Source: an uncultured Oscillospiraceae bacterium (GTDB taxonomy: Bacteria > Bacillota > Clostridia > Oscillospirales > Oscillospiraceae). Taken from it: DNA of 6,575 nt. How positions within the stretch are numbered: the first letter of the stretch is position 1; every line of letters starts with the position of its first letter. The notes beneath the pieces are model-generated. The model worked only from the letters and a program-made list of their open reading frames with translations. It did not search any database and was not told where the DNA came from. The stretch spans positions 1 to 6,575 of the forward strand of contig CAKTVW010000058.1 of the NCBI GenBank assembly GCA_934630495.1, read 5' to 3'. The position numbers and the translations under genes are program-made. Below, piece after piece: positions 1 to 5,219 of this stretch.

Positions 1-60
1 AACCTTGGCCCGACAAAAAATCTCTCGCCGAATGCTCTCGCTGAATTATGCGGTGCTGCC

Positions 61-92
61 TTAAATCTTTTAATCAAGAATCAGTATCAGAA
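61..92 (+). repeat. Short direct repeat, copy 1 (27 bp perfect core)
   Basis: Bases 61-87 are identical to 6423-6449 in the same orientation. After one mismatch the match continues for four bases, giving 31/32 over 61-92 against 6423-6454. The right-end copy is half of a perfect 14-bp hairpin. Here the left half of that hairpin is missing, because the bases before 61 do not match. The sequence overlaps the TGA stop of the minus-strand lipoprotein gene. It may be the end of a MITE-like or other dispersed element extending left, or a truncated copy. Confidence 0.8.
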
Positions 93-401
93 GCGCGGGG
101 CGCCGCCGCGCCGTGCGCCTGCCGCAGGACTGTCCTCGTCGGTGGACCCCGTTTCGTCCGTGCCGCGAGCGGTGTCGCGCTCGGAGGCGCTTGCCGTATC
201 GCTTGTGTGCTCGGTCGTCATTTCGCTGCTCGTTCCGCTCGTGCTCTGCGTTTCGCGCGGCGTGATGCCCGCCGTTGCGCCCGTCGTCGTACCTTCGATC
301 ATGCCGTTTCCGCTGGTAGAGGCGTTTCCACCGTCCGTACAGCCGCTTAGAAGGGTCATGATGATCGTAAGCGCCGCTGCCAGAGTAATAATTTTCTTCA
401 T
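87..401 (-). CDS. Small Ser/Thr-rich lipoprotein
   Basis: The protein is 104 aa with a classic lipoprotein signal: MKK, then a hydrophobic stretch (about residues 4-18) and the lipobox LLSGC, with the lipidated cysteine at residue 21. This predicts Sec export, lipid attachment and anchoring on the outer face of the membrane. The mature part (about residues 22-104) is low-complexity, rich in Thr, Ser, Gly, Glu and Asp, with no recognisable domain, so it may be a disordered spacer. The ATG at 401 was chosen over a longer frame start because GGAGAG lies about 4 bases upstream and the signal peptide begins exactly there. The C-terminus turns basic (Arg-rich, GARRGG...) and stops at the edge of the repeat at 61-92, so the natural end may have been replaced. 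Function unknown. Confidence 0.72.
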   Translation of the reverse strand: MKKIITLAAALTIIMTLLSGCTDGGNASTSGNGMIEGTTTGATAGITPRETQSTSGTSSEMTTEHTSDTASASERDTARGTDETGSTDEDSPAAGARRGGAPRF

Positions 402-587
402 GCTTCTCTCCGTTCCGCCGCATAAGCGGCTGTATATTGCGCGAAAGCCCCGACGCGGAAACGGACACGGCCGACACGGAACCGTCAAACGCCGCAGACC
501 GCCGCTTCAAAGCCTCGCTCTTTGCCTGCATAGTATCTCCCGCTTCATGGAAAATAATCGCGCGGAAAAAAGAATTTGCCGAAAAAC

Positions 588-616
588 TTGATTTACGCGG
601 CAACGGCCTGTATAAT
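588..616 (+). promoter_or_regulatory. Sigma-A-type promoter of the ferredoxin operon
   Basis: The -35 is TTGATT (588-593), followed by a 17-base spacer and a perfect TATAAT -10 (611-616). Transcription would begin near 623, leaving a leader of about 55 bases before the first start codon. It lies in the divergent gap between the lipoprotein gene and the operon. No equally good minus-strand promoter for the lipoprotein gene was found in this gap. Confidence 0.85.
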
Positions 617-677
617 GAGGGCACAGAAGGGGTCGGCGCTCTGCGCGGCTCTGAAAGAAACGAGAGGTAAACCGATC

Positions 678-1067
678 ATGAAAAAGCTTACTGTTAAAAA
701 GGGCGCACAGTGCATGGCGTGTCTGGAATGCGTCCGCGCCTGCTCCAACGCTTTTTATAAGGAATTTCATCCGGACAAGTCCTGCGTCCGGATCGTGGAA
801 CGCGCGGGAAAGGTCCGCCCGATGACCTGCGTGCAGTGCGGAAAATGCGAAGCGGCCTGTGAGCACGGCGCCATCACGCAGAATCCCAAAACCGGCGTCT
901 ACATGCTCAATAAAAAGCTCTGCGTCGGCTGCGGCAAGTGCAAGGCGGCCTGTCCGTTCGGCGTGATCGTCTACGAGCCGGATATGGCCAACGCCTCAAA
1001 GTGCATTGCCTGCGGCATTTGCGTCAGGGCGTGCCCGATGGAAGTCCTCGAGATCACGGAAAGCTGA
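678..1067 (+). CDS. Polyferredoxin with four 4Fe-4S cluster motifs
   Basis: The protein is 129 aa and cytoplasmic, with no signal or membrane segment. Four CxxCxxCxxxC motifs are visible at Cys12-22, 51-61, 82-92 and 109-119, and the last two are each followed by Pro after the fourth Cys. This resembles HycB/CooF/DmsB-type electron-transfer subunits that carry up to four [4Fe-4S] clusters. Such proteins pass electrons between ferredoxin pools and a partner oxidoreductase, but no catalytic partner is encoded next to it here. The ATG at 678 was chosen because AGAGG lies at 663-667 and the first cluster motif starts at residue 12. It is first in the operon, 34 bases before the ECF S gene. The redox partner cannot be told from this window. 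Confidence 0.9.
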   Translation: MKKLTVKKGAQCMACLECVRACSNAFYKEFHPDKSCVRIVERAGKVRPMTCVQCGKCEAACEHGAITQNPKTGVYMLNKKLCVGCGKCKAACPFGVIVYEPDMANASKCIACGICVRACPMEVLEITES

Positions 1068-1101
1068 TCGATATATCACAGAAAACGGAGATGTTCAAAA
1101 A

Positions 1102-1629
1102 ATGATGAAACACAAGAAGCTGTACCGTCTGGTGCTTACGGCGCTCTTTGCCGCGCTGACCTGCATCGCGACGATGCTGATTCAGATCCAGATGCCCGCC
1201 ACGAACGGCTACGTCAATATCGGCGACTGCTTCGTCCTGCTGGGCGCATGGGTCCTCGGCCCGTGGTTCGGCGCCGCTGCCGGTGGCATCGGCTCCGCGC
1301 TGGCGGACCTGCTGGCGGGCTACCCGCACTATATCCCCGGCACGCTGGTCATTAAGGCGCTGATGGCCGTGATCGCCGCGCTGCTCTATCAGCGCCTCGG
1401 TAAGAAGCATTCCTATCTCGGCCGTCTGGTCGGCGGCGTCGCCGCAGAGCTTTGGATGGTCCTGGGCTACTTTGTCTATGCGTGGATCGCACTCGGAAAG
1501 GGCCTTGCCGCCGCGACGAGCATTCCCGGCAACCTTTTGCAGGGCGTGATCGGCATCGTCGCCGCCCTTGCGCTTGTCGCCGCCTTGCAGGAGAGCAAGG
1601 CATTGGGAAGAATGAGCACCAATGGATGA
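1102..1629 (+). CDS. ECF transporter S component (substrate-binding membrane protein)
   Basis: The protein is 175 aa and very hydrophobic, with about five to six membrane helices. Helix 1 is at about residues 8-25. The conserved stretch NIGDCFVLLGAWVLGP, then GGIGSALADLLAGY and PGTLVIKALMA, is typical of the PF07155-like group of ECF S components. These bind a vitamin or precursor and share an energising module (EcfA, EcfA', EcfT). No such module genes are adjacent, so this would be a group II solitary S component using a module encoded elsewhere. The ATG at 1102 (GGAG at 1087-1090) is used; an ATG follows directly at 1105. The 3' end overlaps the next gene by 8 bases, implying translational coupling. 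The substrate cannot be assigned, and no riboswitch was seen upstream that would name it. Confidence 0.88.
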   Translation: MMKHKKLYRLVLTALFAALTCIATMLIQIQMPATNGYVNIGDCFVLLGAWVLGPWFGAAAGGIGSALADLLAGYPHYIPGTLVIKALMAVIAALLYQRLGKKHSYLGRLVGGVAAELWMVLGYFVYAWIALGKGLAAATSIPGNLLQGVIGIVAALALVAALQESKALGRMSTNG

Positions 1630-2179
1630 GCTGAAAATGAACGAGCTGCGGGCGCAGGCAGAGCAGGCCGCGCGGCTGCTCTGCGAAAAAGCCAAGCTGA
1701 AAAAGGGCGATCTGGTCGTCGTCGGCTGCTCCACAAGCGAGATCTGCGGCAGCCGCATCGGCTCGGATTCCCGTCCCGAGGTCGCGGAGGCTGTCTTTTC
1801 CGCGATCTACGATGTGCTTAGCGCGCAGGGGATCTATCTCGCCGCGCAGTGCTGCGAGCACCTGAACCGCGCGCTGATCGTCGAGCGCGAGGCGCTGCCC
1901 TGCGCCGAGCGTGTCAATGTCATTCCGCAGCCCAAGGCGGGCGGCTCCTTTGCCACCGCCGCCTATCGTGCCTTCCGTGAGCCGATCGCCGTGGAGCATA
2001 TCCGCGCGGACGCGGGACTGGACATCGGCGGGACGCTGATCGGGATGCACCTGAAGGAGGTCGCCGTACCGCTCCGGCTCGGCATCGACCGCATCGGCGA
2101 GGCGATCGTGCTTGCGGCGCGCGTACGTCCGAAATTTGTCGGAGGAAGCCGCGCGGTGTACGACGAAAGTCTGCTGTAA
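1622..2179 (+). CDS. UPF0340 family protein (DUF436, YwlG-like)
   Basis: The protein is 185 aa, close to the roughly 180 aa usual for this family, and cytoplasmic. Recognised family signatures are GCSTSEICGSRIG (residues 35-47), the SRPEVAEAVF helix start, QCCEHLNRALIVE (76-88) and the Gly-rich IGGTLIGMHLKEVAVPLR stretch near residue 145. Several cysteines (36, 42, 77, 78) lie in the signature blocks. The family is widespread in Firmicutes, and I know of no established biochemical function. Translation probably depends on the upstream ECF S gene, whose stop overlaps this start. A second in-frame Met at residue 6 is a possible alternative start. The next gene begins immediately after its stop. 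Family identity is secure; function is not. Confidence 0.92.
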   Translation: MDELKMNELRAQAEQAARLLCEKAKLKKGDLVVVGCSTSEICGSRIGSDSRPEVAEAVFSAIYDVLSAQGIYLAAQCCEHLNRALIVEREALPCAERVNVIPQPKAGGSFATAAYRAFREPIAVEHIRADAGLDIGGTLIGMHLKEVAVPLRLGIDRIGEAIVLAARVRPKFVGGSRAVYDESLL

Positions 2180-2797
2180 ATGAAGGATATCCCGGTTTTT
2201 TCCTGCACGGAGGGGATCGCCACGCTGATCCTGCGCGAGGTCCCAACACGCGGCGAGGGCTTTGTGCTGGTGCGGGCGGTTTTCACCGAGCTTTCCGCGC
2301 TCCTGCGCGAAGGGGCGGCGTTCTGCCGCGCCGTCGGCGCAAGACGGGTCTATGCGTCGGGCGAAGCGGACTTTTCCGCCTACCCGCTCTATACCTGCCT
2401 CGTCGAGCGCAGCGTTGCGCGAAGCGCGCTCCCGCCTGCTGCGGCGCGGGCCGTCCCGGTCGCGGAAGCGGAAAATGCGTGCTGGACGGCGCTGTATAAC
2501 CGCCGTTTTGCGGCCGTTCCCGCCGCCCGAAGCCTTTCGGACGCAGGCGGCGCTTACTGGGTCCTTGACGGCGAAGCGCGCATCGGCCTCGGCCGCCTCT
2601 CCGGAGACTGCCTTGAGGCGGTGGCGGCGCTTGTCCCGCATCGCGGCGCGGACTGCGTAAGTGCGCTGGCCGAGTGCGCACAGGGCGAGCGTCTGCGCCT
2701 GCTCTGCGCCCGCGAAAATCTGCCCGCCATGCGCCTGTACGACCGCTTGGGCTTCTCCGAGGGAGAAGTCCGAGAATGCTGGTACGCCGTGGAATAG
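2180..2797 (+). CDS. GNAT-like N-acetyltransferase, last gene of the operon
   Basis: The protein is 205 aa. The C-terminal part resembles a GNAT fold: a strand-like GEARIGLGRL block (about residues 130-139), a degenerate acetyl-CoA loop around PHRGADCVSALAE (about 153-165), and a good motif B, RENLPAMRLYDRLGF, near residues 177-191. The usual Q/RxxGxG/A pattern of the acetyl-CoA loop is incomplete, so binding may be altered. The N-terminal ~70 residues are not assigned. The ATG directly abuts the UPF0340 TAA stop with no clear ribosome binding site at normal spacing; GGAGGAAG lies about 30 bases upstream. Re-initiation by ribosomes finishing the previous gene is therefore likely. The acetyl acceptor is unknown. 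Confidence 0.72.
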   Translation: MKDIPVFSCTEGIATLILREVPTRGEGFVLVRAVFTELSALLREGAAFCRAVGARRVYASGEADFSAYPLYTCLVERSVARSALPPAAARAVPVAEAENACWTALYNRRFAAVPAARSLSDAGGAYWVLDGEARIGLGRLSGDCLEAVAALVPHRGADCVSALAECAQGERLRLLCARENLPAMRLYDRLGFSEGEVRECWYAVE

Positions 2798-2811
2798 CAG
2801 CGCTATTTTTT
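2793..2811 (+). terminator. Weak intrinsic terminator after the four-gene operon
   Basis: AATAGC (2793-2798) and GCTATT (2802-2807) pair around a 3-base loop, followed by more Ts through 2811. The stem is only 6 bp, A/T-rich at its base, and contains the TAG stop of the GNAT gene, so termination may be partial. Confidence 0.45.
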
Positions 2812-2873
2812 CGTTACGCGTCTTTATCGCGCAAAATATTTCCGCGCGAAAGGGAAAAATCGAGCCGTTACTC

Positions 2874-2901
2874 TTGCTTTCTCAGCGGTTTATGCTATAA
2901 T
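2874..2901 (+). promoter_or_regulatory. fba promoter with extended -10
   Basis: TTGCTT (2874-2879), a 16-base spacer, and a perfect TATAAT (2896-2901) preceded by TGC, an extended -10 (TGn). The start site is expected near 2908, giving a leader of about 110 bases before fba. The extended -10 would compensate for the imperfect -35. Confidence 0.85.
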
Positions 2902-2913
2902 ATGGGCGAAAAA

Positions 2914-2970
2914 TTAAGGAAGCTCTGATAAACTCGACAAGAGCGGTCGTCGAGAGCTTCCTTAAGGAAG
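2914..2970 (+). promoter_or_regulatory. Folded 5' leader of fba with two competing stems
   Basis: TTAAGGAAGCTCT (2914-2926) pairs perfectly with AGAGCTTCCTTAA (2953-2965), a 13-bp stem. Inside it CGAC and GTCG form a smaller stem. The right arm is also the left half of a perfect palindrome CTTCCTTAAGGAAG (2957-2970), so it could pair with the downstream bases instead. The hairpin starts within about 10 bases of the predicted 5' end of the mRNA. No T-run follows, so it is not a standard terminator. It may stabilise the mRNA, act as a switch, or be a small palindromic repeat with TTAA ends. Confidence 0.6.
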
Positions 2971-3018
2971 GCGGCGCAAAACCCTTCGCTTTCCCAATAT
3001 ACAAAGGAGTGTTTGATT

Positions 3019-3981
3019 ATGCCTCTGGTAACCAGTACCGAAATGTTCAAGAAGGCCTACGCCGGCGGTTACGCCATCGGCGCCTTCAACGTCAACAACA
3101 TGGAGATCGTGCAGGGCATCACCGAAGCCTGCGCGGAAACGAAGGCTCCCGTGATCCTTCAGGTCTCCAAGGGCGCACGCGCCTATGCCAACCACACCTA
3201 CCTCGTCAAGCTGGTGGAAGCGGCTGTTATTGAAAATCCCGAGATCCCCATCGTTCTGCATCTGGATCACGGCCCCGATTTTGAAACCTGCAAGAGCTGC
3301 ATCGACGGCGGCTTTACCTCCGTTATGATCGACGGCTCCTCCCATTCCTTCGAGGATAACATCGCCCTGACCCGCAAGGTCGTCGAGTACGCGCACGACC
3401 ACGGCGTCGTCGTCGAGGGCGAGCTTGGCACGCTGGCCGGCATCGAGGACGAGGTCAGCCACGCTGTCGGCTCCTACACCCGCCCGGAAGAGGTCGAGGA
3501 ATTTGTTTCCAAGACCGGCGTCGACTCTCTGGCGATCGCGATCGGCACCAGCCACGGCGCTTACAAGTTCAAGCCCGAGCAGTGCACCCGCAATGCCGAC
3601 GGCATCCTTGTTCCCCCGGCGCTCCGCTTTGACATCCTGGAAGAGGTCTCCCACCGCCTGCCCGGTTTCCCGATCGTGCTGCACGGCTCCTCCTCCGTCC
3701 CGCAGGAATTTGTAAAGATGATCAACGAGAACGGCGGCAATATGCCCAACGCCATCGGCGTTCCCGAGGCCGAGCTGCGTCACGCCGCTCAGCTTTCCGT
3801 CTGCAAGATCAACATCGACTCCGACCTGCGTCTTGCAATGACCGGCACAATCCGTCAGTATTTCAATGAGCATCCGGATCATTTCGATCCGCGTCAGTAC
3901 CTCAAGCCCGCCCGCGAGAACATCAAGCAGATGGTCAAGCATAAGATCATCGACGTCCTCGGCTGCGACGGCAAGGCTTAA
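3019..3981 (+). CDS. fba: Class II fructose-1,6-bisphosphate aldolase
   Basis: The protein is 320 aa, cytoplasmic and zinc-dependent. It reversibly cleaves fructose-1,6-bisphosphate to glyceraldehyde-3-phosphate and dihydroxyacetone phosphate in glycolysis and gluconeogenesis. HLDHG (residues 81-85) supplies the catalytic Asp83 and zinc ligand His84. Further zinc-ligand histidines are expected at His179 (GTSHGAYKF) and His222 (LHGSSSVP). The phosphate-binding regions GTSHG, HGSSS and NIDSDLR are all present. Length and sequence resemble the longer, Giardia-like bacterial type of class II enzyme. The ATG at 3019 is preceded by AAAGGAG (3003-3009), which rules out an upstream TTG in frame at 3013. 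It has its own promoter and terminator, and its codon use is strongly biased as in a highly expressed gene. A tagatose-bisphosphate aldolase cannot be fully excluded but is unlikely in this setting. Confidence 0.95.
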   Translation: MPLVTSTEMFKKAYAGGYAIGAFNVNNMEIVQGITEACAETKAPVILQVSKGARAYANHTYLVKLVEAAVIENPEIPIVLHLDHGPDFETCKSCIDGGFTSVMIDGSSHSFEDNIALTRKVVEYAHDHGVVVEGELGTLAGIEDEVSHAVGSYTRPEEVEEFVSKTGVDSLAIAIGTSHGAYKFKPEQCTRNADGILVPPALRFDILEEVSHRLPGFPIVLHGSSSVPQEFVKMINENGGNMPNAIGVPEAELRHAAQLSVCKINIDSDLRLAMTGTIRQYFNEHPDHFDPRQYLKPARENIKQMVKHKIIDVLGCDGKA

Positions 3982-3994
3982 TTCTGTAATAATA

Positions 3995-4034
3995 ATCGGC
4001 GTCGGGCGGTTTCGCCCGACGCCGATATTTTTTT
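3995..4034 (+). terminator. Strong Rho-independent terminator of fba
   Basis: A perfect 14-bp stem, ATCGGCGTCGGGCG (3995-4008) with CGCCCGACGCCGAT (4013-4026), has a GTTT loop and seven Ts (4028-4034). It lies 13 bases after the fba stop. In the minus direction it is followed only by ATTATTATTA, so it may also weakly stop the convergent small-gene transcript. Confidence 0.95.
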
Positions 4035-4067
4035 GCGCCGATGCTGCGAAGATCTATGAGCCTGCGC

Positions 4068-4232
4068 TCACTGCGGAAACGGGCCGTTTTGCAGCGGCTC
4101 CTGCGGATGCGGCAGCGGCGCGGGACAGGCGTGCGCCATGCCGCGGTCCCACGCGCTCTGCCCGTGGATCACGGGCAGCTTGGGATCCTTGATATCGCCG
4201 TGGTGCGTCGGCGCTTTCTGCGGTCTTTCCAT
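4068..4232 (-). CDS. Possible 54-aa proline/histidine-rich small protein
   Basis: The ATG at 4232 is preceded by GGAGGGG with 7 bases between, an excellent ribosome binding site. The frame runs 54 codons to TGA at 4068-4070. The product is hydrophilic and Pro-, His- and Gln-rich: it begins MERPQKAPTHHGDIKDPKLP, has a VIHGQSAWDRG centre, and ends in a Pro-rich tail (about residues 37-54). There is no signal peptide or membrane segment. Codon choice (GCG, CTG, CCG) matches the neighbours. Its ribosome binding site lies inside the hairpin that ends the upstream sigma-like gene, so it would be translated only from read-through transcripts or from a separate promoter. I do not recognise a family. 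A chance frame in GC-rich DNA remains possible. Confidence 0.5.
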   Translation of the reverse strand: MERPQKAPTHHGDIKDPKLPVIHGQSAWDRGMAHACPAPLPHPQEPLQNGPFPQ

Positions 4233-4276
4233 AAAAAATCCCCTCCGGACTTAGCCTGTCCGAAGGGGAGCTTTTT
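4233..4276. terminator. Bidirectional intrinsic terminator
   Basis: The stem is CCCCT-x-CGGAC (4240-4250) with GTCCG-x-AGGGG (4258-4268), a 7-base loop and one internal mismatch. It is flanked by six As (4233-4238) on the left and five Ts (4272-4276) on the right, so it works on paper in both directions. It ends the sigma-like gene on the minus strand and backs up the fba terminator on the plus strand. In the minus RNA the 3' arm carries the ribosome binding site of the 54-aa frame. Confidence 0.8.
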
Positions 4277-4308
4277 ATGCAGTGCGTTATGTCGTTTTTT
4301 GCGGCGGG

Positions 4309-4551
4309 TCAATACCGCAGGAAGCGCCGCAGACGCGTTTCCGCGCGGTGCAGCGTGCGGCAGACCGTCGAGCGGCTGACACCGCGCTGTGCGGCGATCT
4401 GTGCCTGCGTCATACCGCCGAAGTAGACGGCCTCCAGCACACTGCGCTGAAGCTCCGTCAGCTCGCAGTCGATCACGCGCCGCATCCGGCGAAGCTGTGC
4501 TTCGCGGGGCAGCCGCAGGTCGCTGTAGCTAGAGAATGTATTTTTCGTCAC
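4309..4551 (-). CDS. Small sigma-70 region 4-like DNA-binding protein
   Basis: The protein is 80 aa. Residues 31-78 resemble sigma-70 region 4: TELQRSVLEAVYFGGMTQAQ leads into a helix-turn-helix, AQIAAQRGVSRSTVCRTLHRA (about 50-70), then an Arg-rich tail. There is no region 2, so it cannot act as a full sigma factor; similar stand-alone region 4 proteins are common as late regulators in phages and integrative elements. The GTG at 4551 is preferred over the ATG at 4569 because AGAGGAG sits 8 bases before the GTG, whereas the ATG overlaps that site. It overlaps the upstream gene by 23 bases in another frame, implying coupled translation. Target promoters are unknown. Confidence 0.78.
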   Translation of the reverse strand: MTKNTFSSYSDLRLPREAQLRRMRRVIDCELTELQRSVLEAVYFGGMTQAQIAAQRGVSRSTVCRTLHRAETRLRRFLRY

Positions 4552-4762
4552 GGTAATAGCTCCTCTCATAGTAGTGTGCGGTCAGCTCGGCCAGCTCGCG
4601 GCACTGGGTCAGGATCGGGGCCAGCGCGGCGATCTCGTGGCGCAGAGCGGCGCGTTCCTGCGGCGACTGCGCGGCCTGCAGCGCAAGGCGCAGCTCCTGC
4701 AGGCGTCGGCGCAGCAGCGCGGCCGCCGCGAGATAGCCCTCGGACAGCTCTGCCAGCCTCAT
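4529..4762 (-). CDS. 77-aa helical small protein of the sigma-like gene cluster
   Basis: The protein is 77 aa and starts at an ATG with GGAGG 7 bases upstream. It is rich in Leu, Ala, Arg and Glu (LAAAALLRRRLQELRLALQA, then ERAALRHEIAALAPIL), predicting two long helices or a coiled coil. The tail LTAHYYERSYYRDEKYIL is Tyr-rich. There is no signal or membrane segment. The ATG overlaps the stop of the zinc-ribbon-like gene by 3 bases (ATGA), and its own end overlaps the sigma-like gene, so the three genes form one coupled unit. I do not recognise a named family. Similar small helical proteins often precede region 4-like genes in phage-type clusters; this is recollection, not a search result. 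Confidence 0.7.
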   Translation of the reverse strand: MRLAELSEGYLAAAALLRRRLQELRLALQAAQSPQERAALRHEIAALAPILTQCRELAELTAHYYERSYYRDEKYIL

Positions 4763-4917
4763 ACGACTACCTCCAGCGCCCAGCGGAAGCAGTTTCGCGC
4801 ATAGGCATCCAGACAGTCCGGGCAGATGCACTGCCCGTCGAGGCGATAGCAAAGGCTCCCGCTCTCCAGCTCCGCGCCGCAGTAATCGCACCAGCACACG
4901 GCTTCGAATTTCGACAA
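4759..4917 (-). CDS. 52-aa zinc-ribbon-like protein, TTG start
   Basis: The frame runs TTG at 4917 to TGA at 4759. AAGGAGG (4927-4933) lies 9 bases before the TTG, a near-perfect ribosome binding site that decides the start. The product has two CxxC pairs, CDYC (residues 10-13) and CPDC (32-35), plus Cys8, 23, 30 and 43. This is typical of a small zinc-ribbon or treble-clef fold. The order CDYCGAELE...YRLDGQCICPDCLDAY resembles small zinc proteins seen in Firmicutes prophages and integrative elements. The stop overlaps the next ATG. It is probably a DNA-, RNA- or protein-binding accessory factor; its partner is unknown. Confidence 0.75.
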   Translation of the reverse strand: MSKFEAVCWCDYCGAELESGSLCYRLDGQCICPDCLDAYARNCFRWALEVVV

Positions 4918-4933
4918 CCGGATTCACCTCCTT

Positions 4934-5171
4934 CGGCAGGCGCGCGGCCGCCGACATGCAGGAGATGCGGGCCGCCCCAAGCTCCGGACGGTTTTTCCCG
5001 TTCTGTACAGAGCCTGTCCCGCTGCTGTCGGTTTTTGTCGTTCGCGTCGCTGCCCATGCTTGGTTCAGCTTATCCAAGCGAGGCATTTCACATCCGATTA
5101 CCGTTATGAAAGGAGAATAAGAAAGAAATTGGCTAAAAATGATTTCCAAATTTTTCCATTTCTACACGACA
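4934..5171 (-). other. Long leader of the minus-strand cluster; no convincing gene
   Basis: About 235 bases separate the predicted start site (near 5165) from the first supported ribosome binding site. One minus frame stays open from 5149 through the whole cluster and contains MPRLDKLNQAWAATRTTK..., starting near 5085. It has no good ribosome binding site and would run out of frame through the zinc-ribbon gene, so I do not call it. A GCTTGG/CCAAGC hairpin lies near 5057-5078. The stretch 5109-5117 reads TTCTCCTTT in the minus RNA and could pair with the AAGGAG at 4928-4933. The leader may be regulatory or the remains of a lost first gene. Confidence 0.4.
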
Positions 5172-5193
5172 AGTGTACTACACGATCTGTGTA
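5163..5193. promoter_or_regulatory. Tandem palindromic operators TACAC-N5-GTGTA
   Basis: Two perfect copies of TACAC-N5-GTGTA lie at 5163-5177 (spacer GACAA) and 5179-5193 (spacer GATCT), 16 bases apart. Together they cover the -10 and the spacer of the minus-strand promoter. Same-half-site palindromes at near two-turn spacing are typical of cooperative dimeric repressors. The HTH_3 domain encoded at 5367 is the obvious candidate binder; this is inference. Confidence 0.75.
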
Positions 5194-5200
5194 ATGTCAA
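5172..5200 (-). promoter_or_regulatory. Promoter of the zinc-ribbon/sigma-like cluster
   Basis: Read on the minus strand: a perfect TTGACA -35 (5195-5200), a 17-base spacer and TACACT -10 (5172-5177, 4/6 match). It points toward the genes ending at 4309. The operator pair overlaps it, so bound protein should block RNA polymerase. Confidence 0.85.
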
Positions 5201-5219
5201 GCATTTTTTCCGAATCGGC

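Noticed and set aside
1352..2641. Minus-strand open frame of 429 aa across the ECF S, UPF0340 and GNAT genes
   Set aside because: Arg/Ala-rich composition typical of GC-rich antisense frames. It crosses three supported plus-strand genes and matches no family I know.
2962..3942. Long minus-strand open frame (326 aa) opposite fba
   Set aside because: It is the antisense shadow of a clear, strongly codon-biased aldolase gene. It has no ribosome binding site and no recognisable domain.
4041..4379. Plus-strand Arg-rich frame of 112 aa after fba
   Set aside because: It lies behind the strong fba terminator and runs through the bidirectional terminator into the sigma-like gene. No ribosome binding site was found.
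4767..5057. Minus-strand frame of 96 aa beginning MGSDANDKNRQQRDR
   Set aside because: No ribosome binding site. It runs through the zinc-ribbon gene in another frame and has frame-shadow composition.
5109..5194. Plus-strand AAAGGAG (5109-5115) with a 21-aa frame starting TTG at 5129
   Set aside because: Spacing to the TTG is about 13 bases, the frame overlaps the operators and the minus-strand promoter, and no plus promoter is visible. The same bases may matter instead as a pyrimidine-rich stretch in the minus-strand leader.
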